From Pinus tabuliformis (taxonomy: Eukaryota > Streptophyta > Pinopsida > Pinales > Pinaceae): a DNA stretch of 64,000 nt. The notes under the pieces are model-generated. The model searched no databases and had not been told where the DNA came from. It saw only the letters and a program-made list of their open reading frames with translations. How positions within the stretch are numbered: the stretch's first letter is position 1; each line of letters starts with the position of its first letter. This document shows, in pieces, positions 11,150 through 20,432 of the stretch. The position numbers and the translations under genes were made by a program. Location: positions 1,023,355,208 to 1,023,419,207 of the forward strand of contig CM062804.1 of the NCBI GenBank assembly GCA_031772625.1, written 5' to 3'.

Positions 11150-11530
11150 TTTCATTTTTTAACGATCTTGACACAGGAAAACAACCATGCTCATGACACC
11201 TTGTTTCCTTTCTTAATGAGCTTGACACAAATTAAAGAACGATGCTCACAGCACCTATTTAATTTTTTAATGAGGTTAACAAAGTAAAATAACTATCCTC
11301 ATGACCCTTGCTTCATTTTTTAACGAGCTTGACATAAGATAAGGAAGTTTGCCCCATAATCCTTGTTTCATTTTTTAACGAGCTTGACAAAAGACAAGGA
11401 ACTCTTCTCCATAATCCTTGTTTCATTTTTTAACGAGCTTGACACAAGATAAGGAACTCAGATCCATAATCCTTGTTTCCTTTTTTAACAAGCTTGACAC
11501 AAGGCAAGGAACTCTTCTCCATGTCCCTTG
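11150..11530 (+). repeat. 55-bp tandem array, seven units
   Basis: The core TTCATTTTTTAACGAGCTTG recurs at about 11151, 11204, 11257, 11312, 11367, 11422 and 11477; the last four intervals are exactly 55 bases. It lies immediately after the protease frame of the TR-GAG element and is preserved in copy 2 at about 58429-58808. Spacing is contiguous without unique spacers, so it is a minisatellite, not a CRISPR array. Confidence 0.85.
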
Positions 11531-11533
11531 TTA

Positions 11534-12346
11534 TCACAACCCAAAAGAGGCCATGGCTTCCAAGATTTTCTCATCAGATGGGAGAACAACACTCTGAAAG
11601 GGATACATTTCCAGGGAACCAAATGAAAAATTGGGCTCCAATGCCCCTAGTACATGATGTACTACATCACCTACTAGATCATCAGTAGATGTGGGCATGG
11701 AATAGGTGGCCATGCAATTAACCTGTGGTGAGGGTGATACTGCTTGCATATGAGAACCATTTAGGGATGATGGTTGAGTGGGAGTTGACTCAAGACTAAT
11801 GAATGTAAGTTGATCAATGATCACAATGCTTCCTTCATGTGGAAAACACATAACTCGAAAGAGAGAAGAAACAAGAGCTCCCATGACATAAACATAGTCA
11901 CGACCAAGGAGTAGATTAAAATCTAAAGGGCCTTGGACAAACATCACGTCTATGTAGACAATATTTCCTCCCAAAGTAATAGGTAACTTAGGAAGGATCC
12001 CTAATGGTTGACTAGTTCCTCTGTTAAATTCTAACAGATTCTGGGTAATGGGGACAAGCTAAGGAGAACCTAAATCTTGCCAAGCAGTTGAGAACATGAT
12101 GAAAATAGATGCGCCCTCGTCTATGATTGTGTTAGGTTCGTCCATATGGTAAGCATGTACTGTAATATGGAAAGGCAGATAAGACAGAAGATGATATCCT
12201 TCTAGTCGACTCCAATCAAAATAAGTGACTAAACTACTCGGAGGGGGTGTTGTAGGAATGTGATAGTTGCCCTCTTCCGCAATGGGAACATGACAAATTC
12301 TCTCATGCACCTCGGGAACATGACAATTTCCCTCCAATTCATTCAA
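11534..12346 (-). pseudogene. TR-GAG aspartic protease
   Basis: The minus strand reads TIIDEGASIFIM (a D-x-G-A retropepsin site with Glu at the second position), then after one TAG stop at about 12056-12058 (probably from CAG) continues through PLGILPKLPITLGG, VYIDVMFVQGPLDFNLLLGRD (the flap-proximal and LLGRD motif) and FRVMCFPHEG. Only that one stop separates the two halves; otherwise about 270 codons are open, in both duplication copies. The frame ends at 11534, just before the 55-bp array, and no RT or integrase follows. Function in this family would be gag processing. Confidence 0.75.
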
Positions 12347-12821
12347 AACTGAAGAAACCAGAAGAACCTAAGCAGTATGAGGTTCACTCTCTACCAGAAA
12401 GGTATAGTTAACTAAGGGTGGAGTCAGGTCTACCGTTTTCTCAACCAATGGTTGGTTGAGAACAGACTCACAAGACTCATTTTCAGAGAGAGTGGGGTTG
12501 ATAAAAGGTGAATTTTGATCAATCACTAGATCAACTAGTGAAGGATCGGGGGAAAGCTTTCAATAACCAGCCGGAAGATGAGGCTGGGAAGTAGTAAGGT
12601 TTTCCAACTCTTTGGAAGATTCATCCATTAAAGGACAAAGGTGAATGGGATGATTACCTTCACATAACTTACAGGGAAATTTGACTTTTCCCTTTTTCCC
12701 ATGGGACTTACCAGTTGAAGGTTTATCACCAGCATGATTGCGAGAGGCTGATGACAAAGGTCAATGTGAACCTATGGACCACACTTCTAAGACCTTGGGA
12801 ATACCAGGACAATTCCCAAGG
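12347..12821 (-). pseudogene. gag: TR-GAG gag, second zinc knuckle
   Basis: The frame 12560-12757 contains VKFPCKLCEGNHPIHLCP, a zinc knuckle with CX2CX3HX4C spacing, followed by LMDESSKELENL. A stop after the knuckle domain and a mostly open stretch lead to the protease. To the right the frame joins a first knuckle (CMLCKGDHLLGNC) that is split in copy 1 by the SS-LARD insertion at 12826/20428 and whole in copy 2 at about 60070-60115. The shortened spacing between the second Cys and His differs from the classical CX2CX4HX4C. Confidence 0.7.
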
Positions 12822-12826
12822 AGGTG

Positions 12827-13270
12827 TGTTAGACTCTGTCTTGTCAGTCTTCCATCAAAATCAAATTCATCAAAATTTATCTCTCGTCAACTGCTAAAGG
12901 AAAACCCTGTCAAAGTAGTTGGCAGTCACCTACTCTGCTCTTCCATTGAAGGTAATGTGGATGTTTTGTCAACTCTATTCATACTTTGCGACTGCAGTTT
13001 CATGTGTATATTTTTTGATAGTCTGGTGACAGATATCATCATTAGACTAGAGCTTCTTGGATCAGAGTGATATATCAATCTCTAAAGGGTTGAGCAATCA
13101 ATATTCCCTTGTAAGCATGTTTATTAGTTATTAAAATAAGGCAGCAGGCCAGGAGCATCCTTGAAGTCAAGGAGCGGAATTGAAGAAACAGATGCTTCAC
13201 AGAGGGAACTTTTACGTGCGATAGATAGCAATTTGGAGCAACTCGTTCAAGAGCTGCATGCACCAAATTT
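12827..13270 (+). pseudogene. Exon-like segment at LTR start, source unknown
   Basis: A frame beginning in the LTR tip gives a Ser/Lys-rich stretch (LCLVSLPSKSNSSKFISR and on) ending SSIEG at a GAAG|GTAATG splice-donor-like junction near 12951. After an AT-rich intron-like part, a second frame (13161-13290) gives EETDASQRELLRAIDSNL..LVQEL, which looks helical. I do not recognise either. They may be remains of a host gene N-terminus, possibly that of the LRR or starch synthase gene downstream. Confidence 0.35.
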
Positions 13271-13708
13271 ATGGCTTTATGTCAGAAAAGGCAAGGTGTG
13301 TACTCCAAGGTTGGCTTGCAGGATACTGTGTCTCCAAGTTCCAACATGTCTACTGAAAGTCAACACCATGGTAACTTTCCACCATTCTCTTCATCAAAAA
13401 ATTATGAAGTAGCTGATGTTGAAGACGAAGTAAGAGACGTTGCAAGAAGAAATGGAGATCAAGGTTTGGTCAGCAGTGGTATTACATTGGAAGAACCTCT
13501 AGAGTCAAATCTACCAGAATTTGCAGTGGCAACAAGTTGTAAAGTTTCAGGATTTGCATTATCAGGTTCAGATGCAAAGCAAGTTAATAAGGTGTTGAAC
13601 GTAGATCATGTTTGTGCCCCTCCCTTACAATCACAGCAAGATCAGGTAGTAGACAACGTATCTAATTTGTCCTCAGTTTTTTCTGCTCATCTATGCGAAA
13701 GTGATTAA
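13271..13708 (+). CDS. Unidentified Ser-rich open frame in SS-LARD LTR
   Basis: 145 codons from ATG to TAA, conserved in the 3' LTR (17582-18019) with only a few changes. It is rich in Ser, Val and Asp with no domain I recognise and no membrane segment. The next frame, which carries leucine-rich-repeat sequence, starts 18 bases later in another phase, so the two may be parts of one captured gene separated by a frameshift. Translation is not demonstrated; it could equally be non-coding debris that happens to be open. Confidence 0.4.
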   Translation: MALCQKRQGVYSKVGLQDTVSPSSNMSTESQHHGNFPPFSSSKNYEVADVEDEVRDVARRNGDQGLVSSGITLEEPLESNLPEFAVATSCKVSGFALSGSDAKQVNKVLNVDHVCAPPLQSQQDQVVDNVSNLSSVFSAHLCESD

Positions 13709-13725
13709 AAATATTCCTGTAGTGT

Positions 13726-14004
13726 ATGCCTCAGTTGCAAAATCTGGACTTGAGTGATAATCCTATAGGAGACAGTGGTGTAAGAACTCTCATTCCCTAT
13801 TTCCAAAAGATTTCTGAAAGGGATAAACAATTGGTAGATGTCGAGATTGCGAAATGCAACATTTCTTTTACAACGGCCCTTTCAGTTAAGAATTATAAAC
13901 AAAGATGCCCCCAGCCCTGCTCAGAACATTTCAGGATTTTTAGTGTTTTTAAAGATGGATTTATTGTTAATGTATATATATTTTTATTTTCCATGGTGGG
14001 TTAA
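13726..14004 (+). pseudogene. Captured leucine-rich-repeat fragment
   Basis: The first ~30 residues, LQNLDLSDNPIGDSGVRTL, match the ribonuclease-inhibitor-type LRR pattern LxxLDLSxNxIGDxGVxxL. A Lys/Asp-rich linker and AKCNISF follow, then the similarity fades. LRRs of this type occur in several plant proteins including TONSOKU; I cannot tell which gene was the donor. It is one short piece, not a full LRR domain. The 3' LTR copy is 18037-18315. Confidence 0.6.
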
Positions 14005-14194
14005 AGCTGGCAATGGCAATGACAATGTGAGAGACAGGTTACGACTCTTCCAGTGGATTCGAATTATATTGGTCTTCACAGCGATTTGCAGACCCACAAG
14101 ATTTGTGTGTCTGAAGAAGGGTCGCTGTTCTCCAGGAATCTATGCTTTAGATTTGATTTGATGGACAGAGGAGATAAATCATAAAAGCCTGTGC

Positions 14195-14930
14195 GTGGAT
14201 GGCTCTCTTTCCTTTTTCTGGATCTCCTTTTCAAGTTGCTGCAGGTCTTCTTCCTCTCTTCGACCCAAAGCAAAGGGTTTACACGTTGTGCAAATTTGTA
14301 CTGAAATGGAACCAATTATAAAGGTTGGATCTATGGCATCACATGTAAAGGATTTATATCGTGCATTGCAAAGGAGGAGGAATTTAGTGGAAACCATTTT
14401 ACCCATGTATAAATCTGTGAACTTGAATCAAGTGCAGGGTCTACAAGAGGTTGAAGCTGACTTTTATTCCTACTTTGGAGGCGAGTGGCATAAAAATAAA
14501 ATCTGGACAGGGACCATTTATGGCATTGCAGTGACATTCATCGAAACTTTTCATCCGAGTGGTTTTTTGACCGGGACCTTCTTTATGGATATGGGGATGA
14601 CTTTGAAAGGTTTACATATTTTTCCCGTGCGTCATTAGATTATCTTTTGAAGTCTGGAAAGCAGCCTGATGTCCTACATCTACACAATTGGCAAACTGCT
14701 GCTGTGGCACCATTGTTTTGGGATATATTTATCAATCAGGGCTTAGGAAGTACTAGAGTACTATTCACCTGTCATAATTTTGAATTTCAGTGTGTGGAAG
14801 AACCTAAAAAGCTTAGACTTTGTGGATTGGATCCTGAACGACTGCATCGTCCTGATCAGTTTACTAAAGGGCGGAATTGTATATTCCAACAATGTAGTGA
14901 CAGTAATGCCATAGCAAAACTTGGCACAGA
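14195..14930 (+). pseudogene. Captured starch synthase 4/5-type GT5 fragment
   Basis: The translation follows the N-terminal half of the plant soluble starch synthase catalytic (GT5) domain. In one frame: KGLHVVQICTEMEP..KVG, then LPMYKSVNLNQVQGL, FYSYFGG, KNKIWTGTIYGIAVTFIE. After a frameshift at about 14563: FDRDLLYGYGDDFERFTYFS, then SGKQPDVLHLHNWQTAAVAP, STRVLFTCHNFE, CGLDPERLHRPD. After another shift at about 14860: KGGIVYSNNVVTV, then a stop. HNWQTA and ERLHRPD favour the SS4/SS5 branch. The ADP-glucose-binding K-x-G-G loop reads KVGS. The exons are joined without introns, suggesting mRNA origin. It cannot encode an active enzyme: the C-terminal GT1 half is absent and it has two frameshifts. 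Confidence 0.85.
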
Positions 14931-14934
14931 ACTC

Positions 14935-15337
14935 AAATGCCTAATGCCTCTAAATCATGACTACCTGCCAGGATAATCGGATACGTGTATAGGATTCTAT
15001 CTTTGGTGATTTGCGCTATCCAAGCCATGAGATCGTCGATAGTCATGATTTTAATGGTCACTTGACCTGCTTTCGTGCCGAATGGGATCTAAAGGATCCG
15101 TCCGAGTGCCTTGCAGTTATTGGTTGTTACATAAGTGATAATTTCAATGGCATCGCTTTGCATCCAATTGATTTCATCGATACAAGCAATGGACAGCTTG
15201 TCACTGAAGTAATGGGTCCAAATATAGCAACCGATCTCTTACTAATGTCTTCAGTCCTGATTCTATGGGATCTGCGCTCCAGATTTTGTCTCTTAATTGG
15301 CCATCAGAAGATTTCAAGGGAAACATTCTGTTTTTAG
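14935..15337 (+). pseudogene. Captured DDB2 C-terminal WD40 fragment
   Basis: From 14957 the frame reads MTTCQDNRIRV, a TAG stop (14990-14992, where the family has an aromatic residue), then [71 protein letters not shown]. This is the end of the WD40 propeller of plant DNA damage-binding protein 2, the damage sensor of the CUL4-DDB1 ubiquitin ligase. The last propeller strand is degraded after about 15230. It follows the starch synthase piece within ~20 bases, in the same sense, giving a chimera of two unrelated host genes. Recognition is from memory of the family, so the donor should be confirmed by search. Confidence 0.8.
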
Positions 15338-15428
15338 AACAGAAAAATAGTTTTTTCTATTTTTTATTTTAGAAACAGCTCCTCATTTTTGGATCGATCT
15401 GTTTTCAAACAGCAGAGCTTATTTAATG

Positions 15429-15438
15429 TATAAAAATA
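15429..15438 (+). promoter_or_regulatory. Candidate TATA box of SS-LARD LTR
   Basis: TATAAAAATA, 690 bases before the LTR end, followed within ~40 bases by a GAGAGAGAGAAAGAG tract. It is the best core promoter in the LTR and would place R/U5 from about 15460 on. The 3' LTR copy is at 19740-19749. Confidence 0.5.
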
Positions 15439-16009
15439 ATCATTTGAAAAGTTAGCAAGAGAGAGAGAAAGAGTTTTGAGAGCTGGTGGAGAATAGAGAG
15501 TTTCATTGTACAGCTGATTGACAGAGATTTTAATGAAAATACACAGCTCTGGCTTTTGAGATTCCTGTGGTATGACAATTTAGCATAAGTTTTCCTTCTG
15601 TTTCATATGTAACCTGTTATGTTTTCATTTCACTTCATGATCATTTCTAATTGAACAAATGAAGTGTTTAGGTAGAATTCATAATATTTTATGCTCTGCC
15701 TATAAGTTTGTTCATATTTAATGTTTTCTTCTGTTTGACAAGGATTCATCTTCTATGCCCTTGTCAGCTCCTCAGCAGTCTTGCCATTCCATTTAATCTC
15801 AATTTGATGTTAAATTTCTTGCCTACCTTGCCTCAGGAGACAATCTGTGTTTTTGATTACATTTCTCTGTTCAAGCTGTTCCTTCGCCCATGCAGCCCAG
15901 AAAAACCCCATCATTTTATTAAAAACCCCTTTTTTATCAATTTACTAGCCTAAAATCAGTGTTCTTTATTGGTTATCTCGCCCGTTGAAGATCTCTACCG
16001 AGATAGACC

Positions 16010-16116
16010 GGAGAGAGCCCTCTCCTGCCCCGTAGGGCTAGCTACGAGGCTAAGTGGTTTGATGTTGCCTTGGAGTTTACCTTTCTCAGCCTGAGGTGAA
16101 ATTTCAAGCGCTAACA
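16010..16116 (+). promoter_or_regulatory. U5 hairpin module, SS-LARD 5' LTR
   Basis: GGAGAG-agcc-CTCTCC at 16010-16025, then GTAGGGCTAGCTACGAGGCT, TGGTTTGATG, a TTCTCAGCCTGAGGT block, and the end CTAACA. Block order and sequence match the end of the family S solo LTR (1877-1983). The 3' LTR copy starts at 20321. Confidence 0.6.
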
Positions 16117-16119
16117 TAT

Positions 16120-16137
16120 TGGCGACCATACTGGGGA
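16120..16137 (+). other. SS-LARD primer-binding site
   Basis: TGGCGACCATACTGGGGA, three bases after the LTR end. It has the TGGYG..TGGGGA form shared by Gypsy-1 and TR-GAG in this window, which assigns the element to the gypsy side despite the absence of pol. Confidence 0.75.
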
Positions 16138-16194
16138 GAACATTCGACTTGTTGATTGTCTTGTCCCAGTACATGAAATCAAATTGCAGATCTG

Positions 16195-16341
16195 ATGCTG
16201 ATGGTGGACAGCAGTCAGACACATATGCAGGCTGAACCATTCACCTGGCGACTCCAACTCGATCCAGACAGTCCAGTGCTCGCTGATCCATTTATGCAAT
16301 GGTGGGGTATGTGGCAAACCCTGCACTTTGTGAAGCTCTAA
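16195..16341 (+). CDS. Short leader ORF, 48 aa, unknown
   Basis: ATG shortly after the primer-binding site opens 48 codons containing EPFTWRLQLDPDSPVLADPF and a Trp-rich end. It overlaps the start of the next frame in another phase. It could be a gag leftover or chance; no family recognised. Confidence 0.25.
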   Translation: MLMVDSSQTHMQAEPFTWRLQLDPDSPVLADPFMQWWGMWQTLHFVKL

Positions 16342-16856
16342 ACGAAGTTAGAGAGTGGTTAGTGGATATTGAAATTAATGAAGAATTTTTCAGTACCTTC
16401 CTTCAATGTTTGAAATCTCCGAAGTTTCATCTTGAAACTAAAACGGGTGTCTGTGAGTTAATTGTTGAAAGAATCGAAAAGGAGATTCAATGTTTAGATG
16501 AGCAAATCCAGTCATATGATTTCCAAGACCCTAAAAAGTTCTTGGAAATCCTTCCTCCATCGAAACAAGAAATAACAGACTTGCCTACAGATGTTTACAT
16601 TGACAATGTGCAGCTGGAAGTATGTATTGCAGAGTTGGGGCAGCCAACAGAGTATGGCTTTCGCGATCCAATAGCAACATATATGGACACGTTTTTTAGT
16701 TTGATTGATGGATCAGGCTGTTTTCCACGTGACCAGGCTCATTATGTGCATGAAGGGCTGCCAGCAATTACATCTGTGTCCTTGCGGAAGCGTTCTCAAG
16801 TGGCATCATTCTCAGATTTACTTGAATGGTTAATCTGGCATTTCAATATTACCTGA
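16299..16856 (+). CDS. Intact 185-aa ORF in SS-LARD internal region
   Basis: The only sizeable frame between the LTRs: ATG at 16299 (an in-frame TGA lies 15 bases upstream) to TGA at 16856. The protein is acidic, with a likely helical part around residues 40-75 (ETKTGVCELIVERIEKEIQ) and a C-terminal VSLRKRSQVASFSDLLEWL. It has no zinc knuckle, protease motif or other gag/pol signature that I can see. A third captured host gene piece or a highly diverged gag are both possible. The 281 bases between it and the 3' LTR are non-coding. Confidence 0.45.
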   Translation: MVGYVANPALCEALNEVREWLVDIEINEEFFSTFLQCLKSPKFHLETKTGVCELIVERIEKEIQCLDEQIQSYDFQDPKKFLEILPPSKQEITDLPTDVYIDNVQLEVCIAELGQPTEYGFRDPIATYMDTFFSLIDGSGCFPRDQAHYVHEGLPAITSVSLRKRSQVASFSDLLEWLIWHFNIT

Positions 16857-17581
16857 TCTACTGTTTGTACAGCAAAGTAGGGTAGATTTTGTAAATAAAT
16901 AAGCAGCCAAAGGGCAGCATTTTGTTCCAGTTTCATTACAGTTTTAGTGTGAAGTTTGCCGAGTCTGTTTTTCAATCATTTCAGTCAAGTTTCAGTCCAT
17001 AAATATGTCAAAGTCTGTGTTAGTTGTTGGAATCATGACTCCATTGCCCAATGGATGGAGGCACTGTCTGCTCTCCCAAAGTTCTGCGGTTCTTGGCACC
17101 TCCACGAAGCGGCAGCTGCCATCCCAAGTGGAGCCGATGTTAGACTCTGTCTTGTCAGTCTTCCATCAAAATCAAATTCATCAAAATTTATCTCTCGTCA
17201 ACTGCTAAAGGAAAACCCTGTCAAAGTAGTTGGCAGTCACCTACTCTGCTCTTCCATTGAAGGTAATGTGGATGTTTTGTCAACTTTATTCATACTTTGC
17301 GACTGCAGTTTCATGTGTATATTTTTTGATAGTCTGGTGACAGATATCATCATTAGACTAGAGCTTCTTGGATCAGAGTGATATATCAATCTCTAAAGGG
17401 TTGAGCAATCAATATTCCCTTGTAAGCATGTTTATTAGTTATTAAAATAAGGCAGCAGGCCAGGAGCATCCTTGAAGTCAAGGAGCGGAATTGAAGAAAC
17501 AGATGCTTCACAGAGGGAACTTTTACGTGTGATAGATAGCAATTTGGAGCAACTCGTTCAAGAGCTGCATGCACCAAATTT

Positions 17582-18019
17582 ATGGCTTTATGTCAGAAAA
17601 GGCAGGGTGTGTACTCCAAGGTTGGCTTGCAGGATACTGTGTCTCCAAGTTCCAACATGTCTACTGAAAGTCAACACCATGGTAACTTTCCACCATTCTC
17701 TTCATCAAAAAATTATGAAGTAGCTGATGTTGAAGCAGAAGTAAGAGATGTTGCAAGAAGAAATGGAGATCAAGGTTTGGTCAGCAGTGGTATTACATTG
17801 GAAGAACCTCTAGAGTCAAATCTACCAGAATTTGTAGTGGCAACAAGTTGTAAAGTTTCAGGATTTGCATTATCAGGTTCAGATGCAAAGCAAGTTAATA
17901 AGGTGTTGAACGTAGATCATGTTTGTGCCCCTCCCTTACAATCACAGCAAGATCAGGCAGTAGACAACGTATCTGATTTGTCCTCAGTTTTTTCTGCTCA
18001 TCTATGCGAAAGTGATTAA
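17582..18019 (+). CDS. Unidentified Ser-rich open frame, 3' LTR copy
   Basis: Same 145-codon frame as at 13271-13708; it remains open. Changes include a two-base difference in the DVEDEVRDV region. Function unknown. Confidence 0.4.
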   Translation: MALCQKRQGVYSKVGLQDTVSPSSNMSTESQHHGNFPPFSSSKNYEVADVEAEVRDVARRNGDQGLVSSGITLEEPLESNLPEFVVATSCKVSGFALSGSDAKQVNKVLNVDHVCAPPLQSQQDQAVDNVSDLSSVFSAHLCESD

Positions 18020-18036
18020 AAATGTTCCTGTAGTGT

Positions 18037-18315
18037 ATGCCTCAGTTGCAAAATCTGGACTTGAGTGATAATCCTATAGGAGACAGTGGTGTAAGAACTC
18101 TCATTCCCTATTTCCAAAAGATTTCTGAAAGGGATAAACAATTGGTAGATGTCGAGATTGCGAAATGCAACATTTCTTTTGCAGCGGCCCTTTCAGTTAA
18201 GAATTATAAACAAAGATGCCCCCAGCCCTGCTCAGAACATTTCAGGCTTTTTAGTGTTTTTAAAGCTGGATTTATTGTTAATGTATATATATTTTTATTT
18301 TCCATGGTGGGTTAA
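18037..18315 (+). pseudogene. Captured leucine-rich-repeat fragment, 3' LTR copy
   Basis: Copy of 13726-14004 with the LDLSDNPIGDSGV motif intact; AKCNISF is followed by AAALSV rather than TTALSV. Confidence 0.6.
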
Positions 18316-18505
18316 AGCTGGCAATGGAAATGACAATGTGAGAGACAGGTTACGACTCTGCCAGTGGATTCGAATTATATTGGTCTTCACAGCGATTTGT
18401 AGACCCACAAGATTTGTGTGTCTGAAGAAGGGTCGCTGTTCTCCAGGAATCTGTGCTTTAGATTTGATTTGATGGACAGAGGAGATAAATCATAAAAGCC
18501 TATGC

Positions 18506-19241
18506 GTGGATGGCTCTCTTTCCTTTTTCTGGATCTCCTTTTCAAGTTGCTGCAGGTCTTCTTCCTCTCTTCGACCCAAAGCAAAGGGTTTACACGTTGT
18601 GCAAATTTGTACTGAAATGGAACCAATTATAAAGGTTGGATCTATGGCATCACATGTAAAGGATTTATATCGTGCATTGCAAAGGAGGAGGAATTTAGTG
18701 GAAACCATTTTACCCATGTATAAATCTGTGAACTTGAATCAAGTGCAGGGTCTACAAGAGGTTGAAGCTGACTTTTATTCCTACTTTGGAGGTGAGTGGC
18801 ATAAAAATAAAATCTGGACAGGGACCATTTATGGCATTGCAGTGACATTCATCGAAACTTTTCATCCGAGTGGTTTTTTGACCGGGACCTTCTTTATGGA
18901 TATGGGGATGACTTTGAAAGGTTTACATATTTTTCCCGTGCGTCATTAGATTATCTTTTGAAGTCTGGAAAGCAGCCTGATGTCCTACATCTACACAATT
19001 GGCAAACTGCTGCTGTGGCACCATTGTTTTGGGATATATTTATCAATCAAGGCTTAGGAAGTACTAGAGTACTATTCACCTGTCATAATTTTGAATTTCA
19101 GTGTGTGGAAGAACCTAAAAAGCTTAGACTTTGTGGATTGGATCCTGAACGACTGCATCGTCCTGATCAGTTTACTAAAGGGCGGAATTGTATATTCCAA
19201 CAATGTAGTGACAGTAATGCCATAGCAAAACTTGGCACAGA
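18506..19241 (+). pseudogene. Captured starch synthase 4/5-type fragment, 3' LTR copy
   Basis: Copy of 14195-14930 with the same frameshifts and the same KVGS loop, showing these defects predate this insertion and were inherited by the LTR from its progenitor element. Confidence 0.85.
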
Positions 19242-19245
19242 ACTC

Positions 19246-19648
19246 AAATGCCTAATGCCTCTAAATCATGACTACCTGCCAGGATAATCGAATACGTGTA
19301 TAGGATTCTATCTTTGGTGATTTGCGCTATCCAAGCCATGAGATCGTCGATAGTCATGATTTTAATGGTCACTTGACCTGCTTTCGTGCCGAATGGGATC
19401 CAAAGGATCCGTCCGAGTGCCTTGCAGTTATTGGTTGTTACATAAGTGATAATTTCAATGGCATCGCTTTGCATCCAATTGATTTCATCGATACAAGCAA
19501 TGGACAGCTTGTCACTGAAGTAATGGGTCCAAATATAGCAACCGATCTCTTACTAATGTCTTCAGTCCTGATTCTATGGGATTTGCGCTCCAGATTTTGT
19601 CTCTTAATTGGCCATCAGAAGATTTCAAGGGAAACATTCTGTTTTTAG
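19246..19648 (+). pseudogene. Captured DDB2 fragment, 3' LTR copy
   Basis: Copy of 14935-15337 with the same internal TAG stop. It reads EWDPKDPSE where the 5' LTR has EWDLKDPSE; the proline form is the one I expect in plant DDB2, so the 5' LTR carries the newer change. Confidence 0.8.
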
Positions 19649-20432
19649 AACAGAAAAATAGTTTTTTCTATTTTTTATTTTAGAAACAGCTCCTCATTTT
19701 TGGATCGATCTGTTTTCAAACAGCAAAGCTTATTTAATGTATAAAAATAATCATTTGAAAAGTTAGCAAGAGAGAGAGAAAGAGTTCTGAGAGCTGGTGG
19801 AGAACAGAGAGTTTCATTGTACAACTGATTGACAGAGATTTTAATGAAAATACACAGCTCTGGCTTTTGAGATTCCTGTGGTATGACAATTTAGCATAAG
19901 TTTTCCTTCTGTTTCATATGTAACCTGTTATGTTTTCATTTCACTTCATGATCATTTCTAATTGAACAAATGAAGTGTTTAGGTAGAATTCATAATATTT
20001 TATGCTCTGCCTATAAGTTTGTTCATATTTAATGTTTTCTTCTGTTTGACAAGGATTCATCTTCTATGCCCTTGTCAGCTCCTCAGCAGTCTTGCCATTC
20101 CATTTAATCTCAATTTGATGTTAAATTTCTTGCCTACCTTGCCTCAGGAGACAATCTGTGTTTTTGATTACATTTCTCTGTTCAAGCTGTTCCTTCGCCC
20201 ATGCAGCCCAGAAAAACCCCATCGTTTTATTAAAAACCCCTTTTTTATCAATTTACTAGCCTAAAATCAGTGTTCTTTATTGGTTATCTCGCCCGTTGAA
20301 GATCTCTACCGAGATAGACCGGAGAGAGCCCTCTCCTGCCCCGTAGGGCTAGCTACGAGGCTAAGTGGTTTGATGTTGCCTTGGAGTTTACCTTTCTCAG
20401 CCTGAGGTGAAATTTCAAGCGCTAACAAGGTG

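Larger units (their letters stand above)
12827..16116 (+). mobile_element. SS-LARD 5' LTR
   Basis: TGTTAG...CTAACA, 3,290 bp, unusually long. Order inside: exon-like segment (12827-13270), Ser-rich frame, LRR fragment, starch synthase fragment, DDB2 fragment, AT-rich segment with a TATA box at 15429, GA-rich leader, and a U5 hairpin at 16010. Captured sequences lie upstream of the TATA box, so they would be transcribed only through the 3' LTR copy or from an outside promoter. Confidence 0.95.
12827..20427 (+). mobile_element. SS-LARD: LARD-like retroelement with host gene pieces in its LTRs
   Basis: 7,601-bp element flanked by the 5-bp target duplication AGGTG (12822-12826 and 20428-20432); copy 2 keeps the single unoccupied AGGTG at 60100-60104. 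Its LTRs, 12827-16116 and 17138-20427, are each exactly 3,290 bp, start TGTTAG, end CTAACA, and differ at about 29 positions. A gypsy-type primer-binding site follows the 5' LTR. The internal region is only 1,021 bp and encodes no gag, protease, RT or integrase. The sequence before the 3' LTR (AAGTGGAGCCGA) is a poor polypurine tract. Host gene fragments fill the U3 part of each LTR in sense orientation. Non-autonomous; must have been moved in trans. Confidence 0.95.
17138..20427 (+). mobile_element. SS-LARD 3' LTR
   Basis: 3,290 bp, no indels relative to the 5' LTR and about 29 substitutions (0.9%). All captured segments are repeated here at +4311 bases. Followed by the second AGGTG target duplication. 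Confidence 0.95.

Noticed and set aside
11150..11530. CRISPR-like array
   Set aside because: Units are contiguous and similar throughout with no unique spacers, and they lie in a plant retroelement; it is a minisatellite.
14195..15337. A functional starch synthase or DDB2 gene
   Set aside because: Only fragments are present, with frameshifts and a stop shared by both LTRs; the GT1 half of starch synthase and most of the DDB2 propeller are missing.
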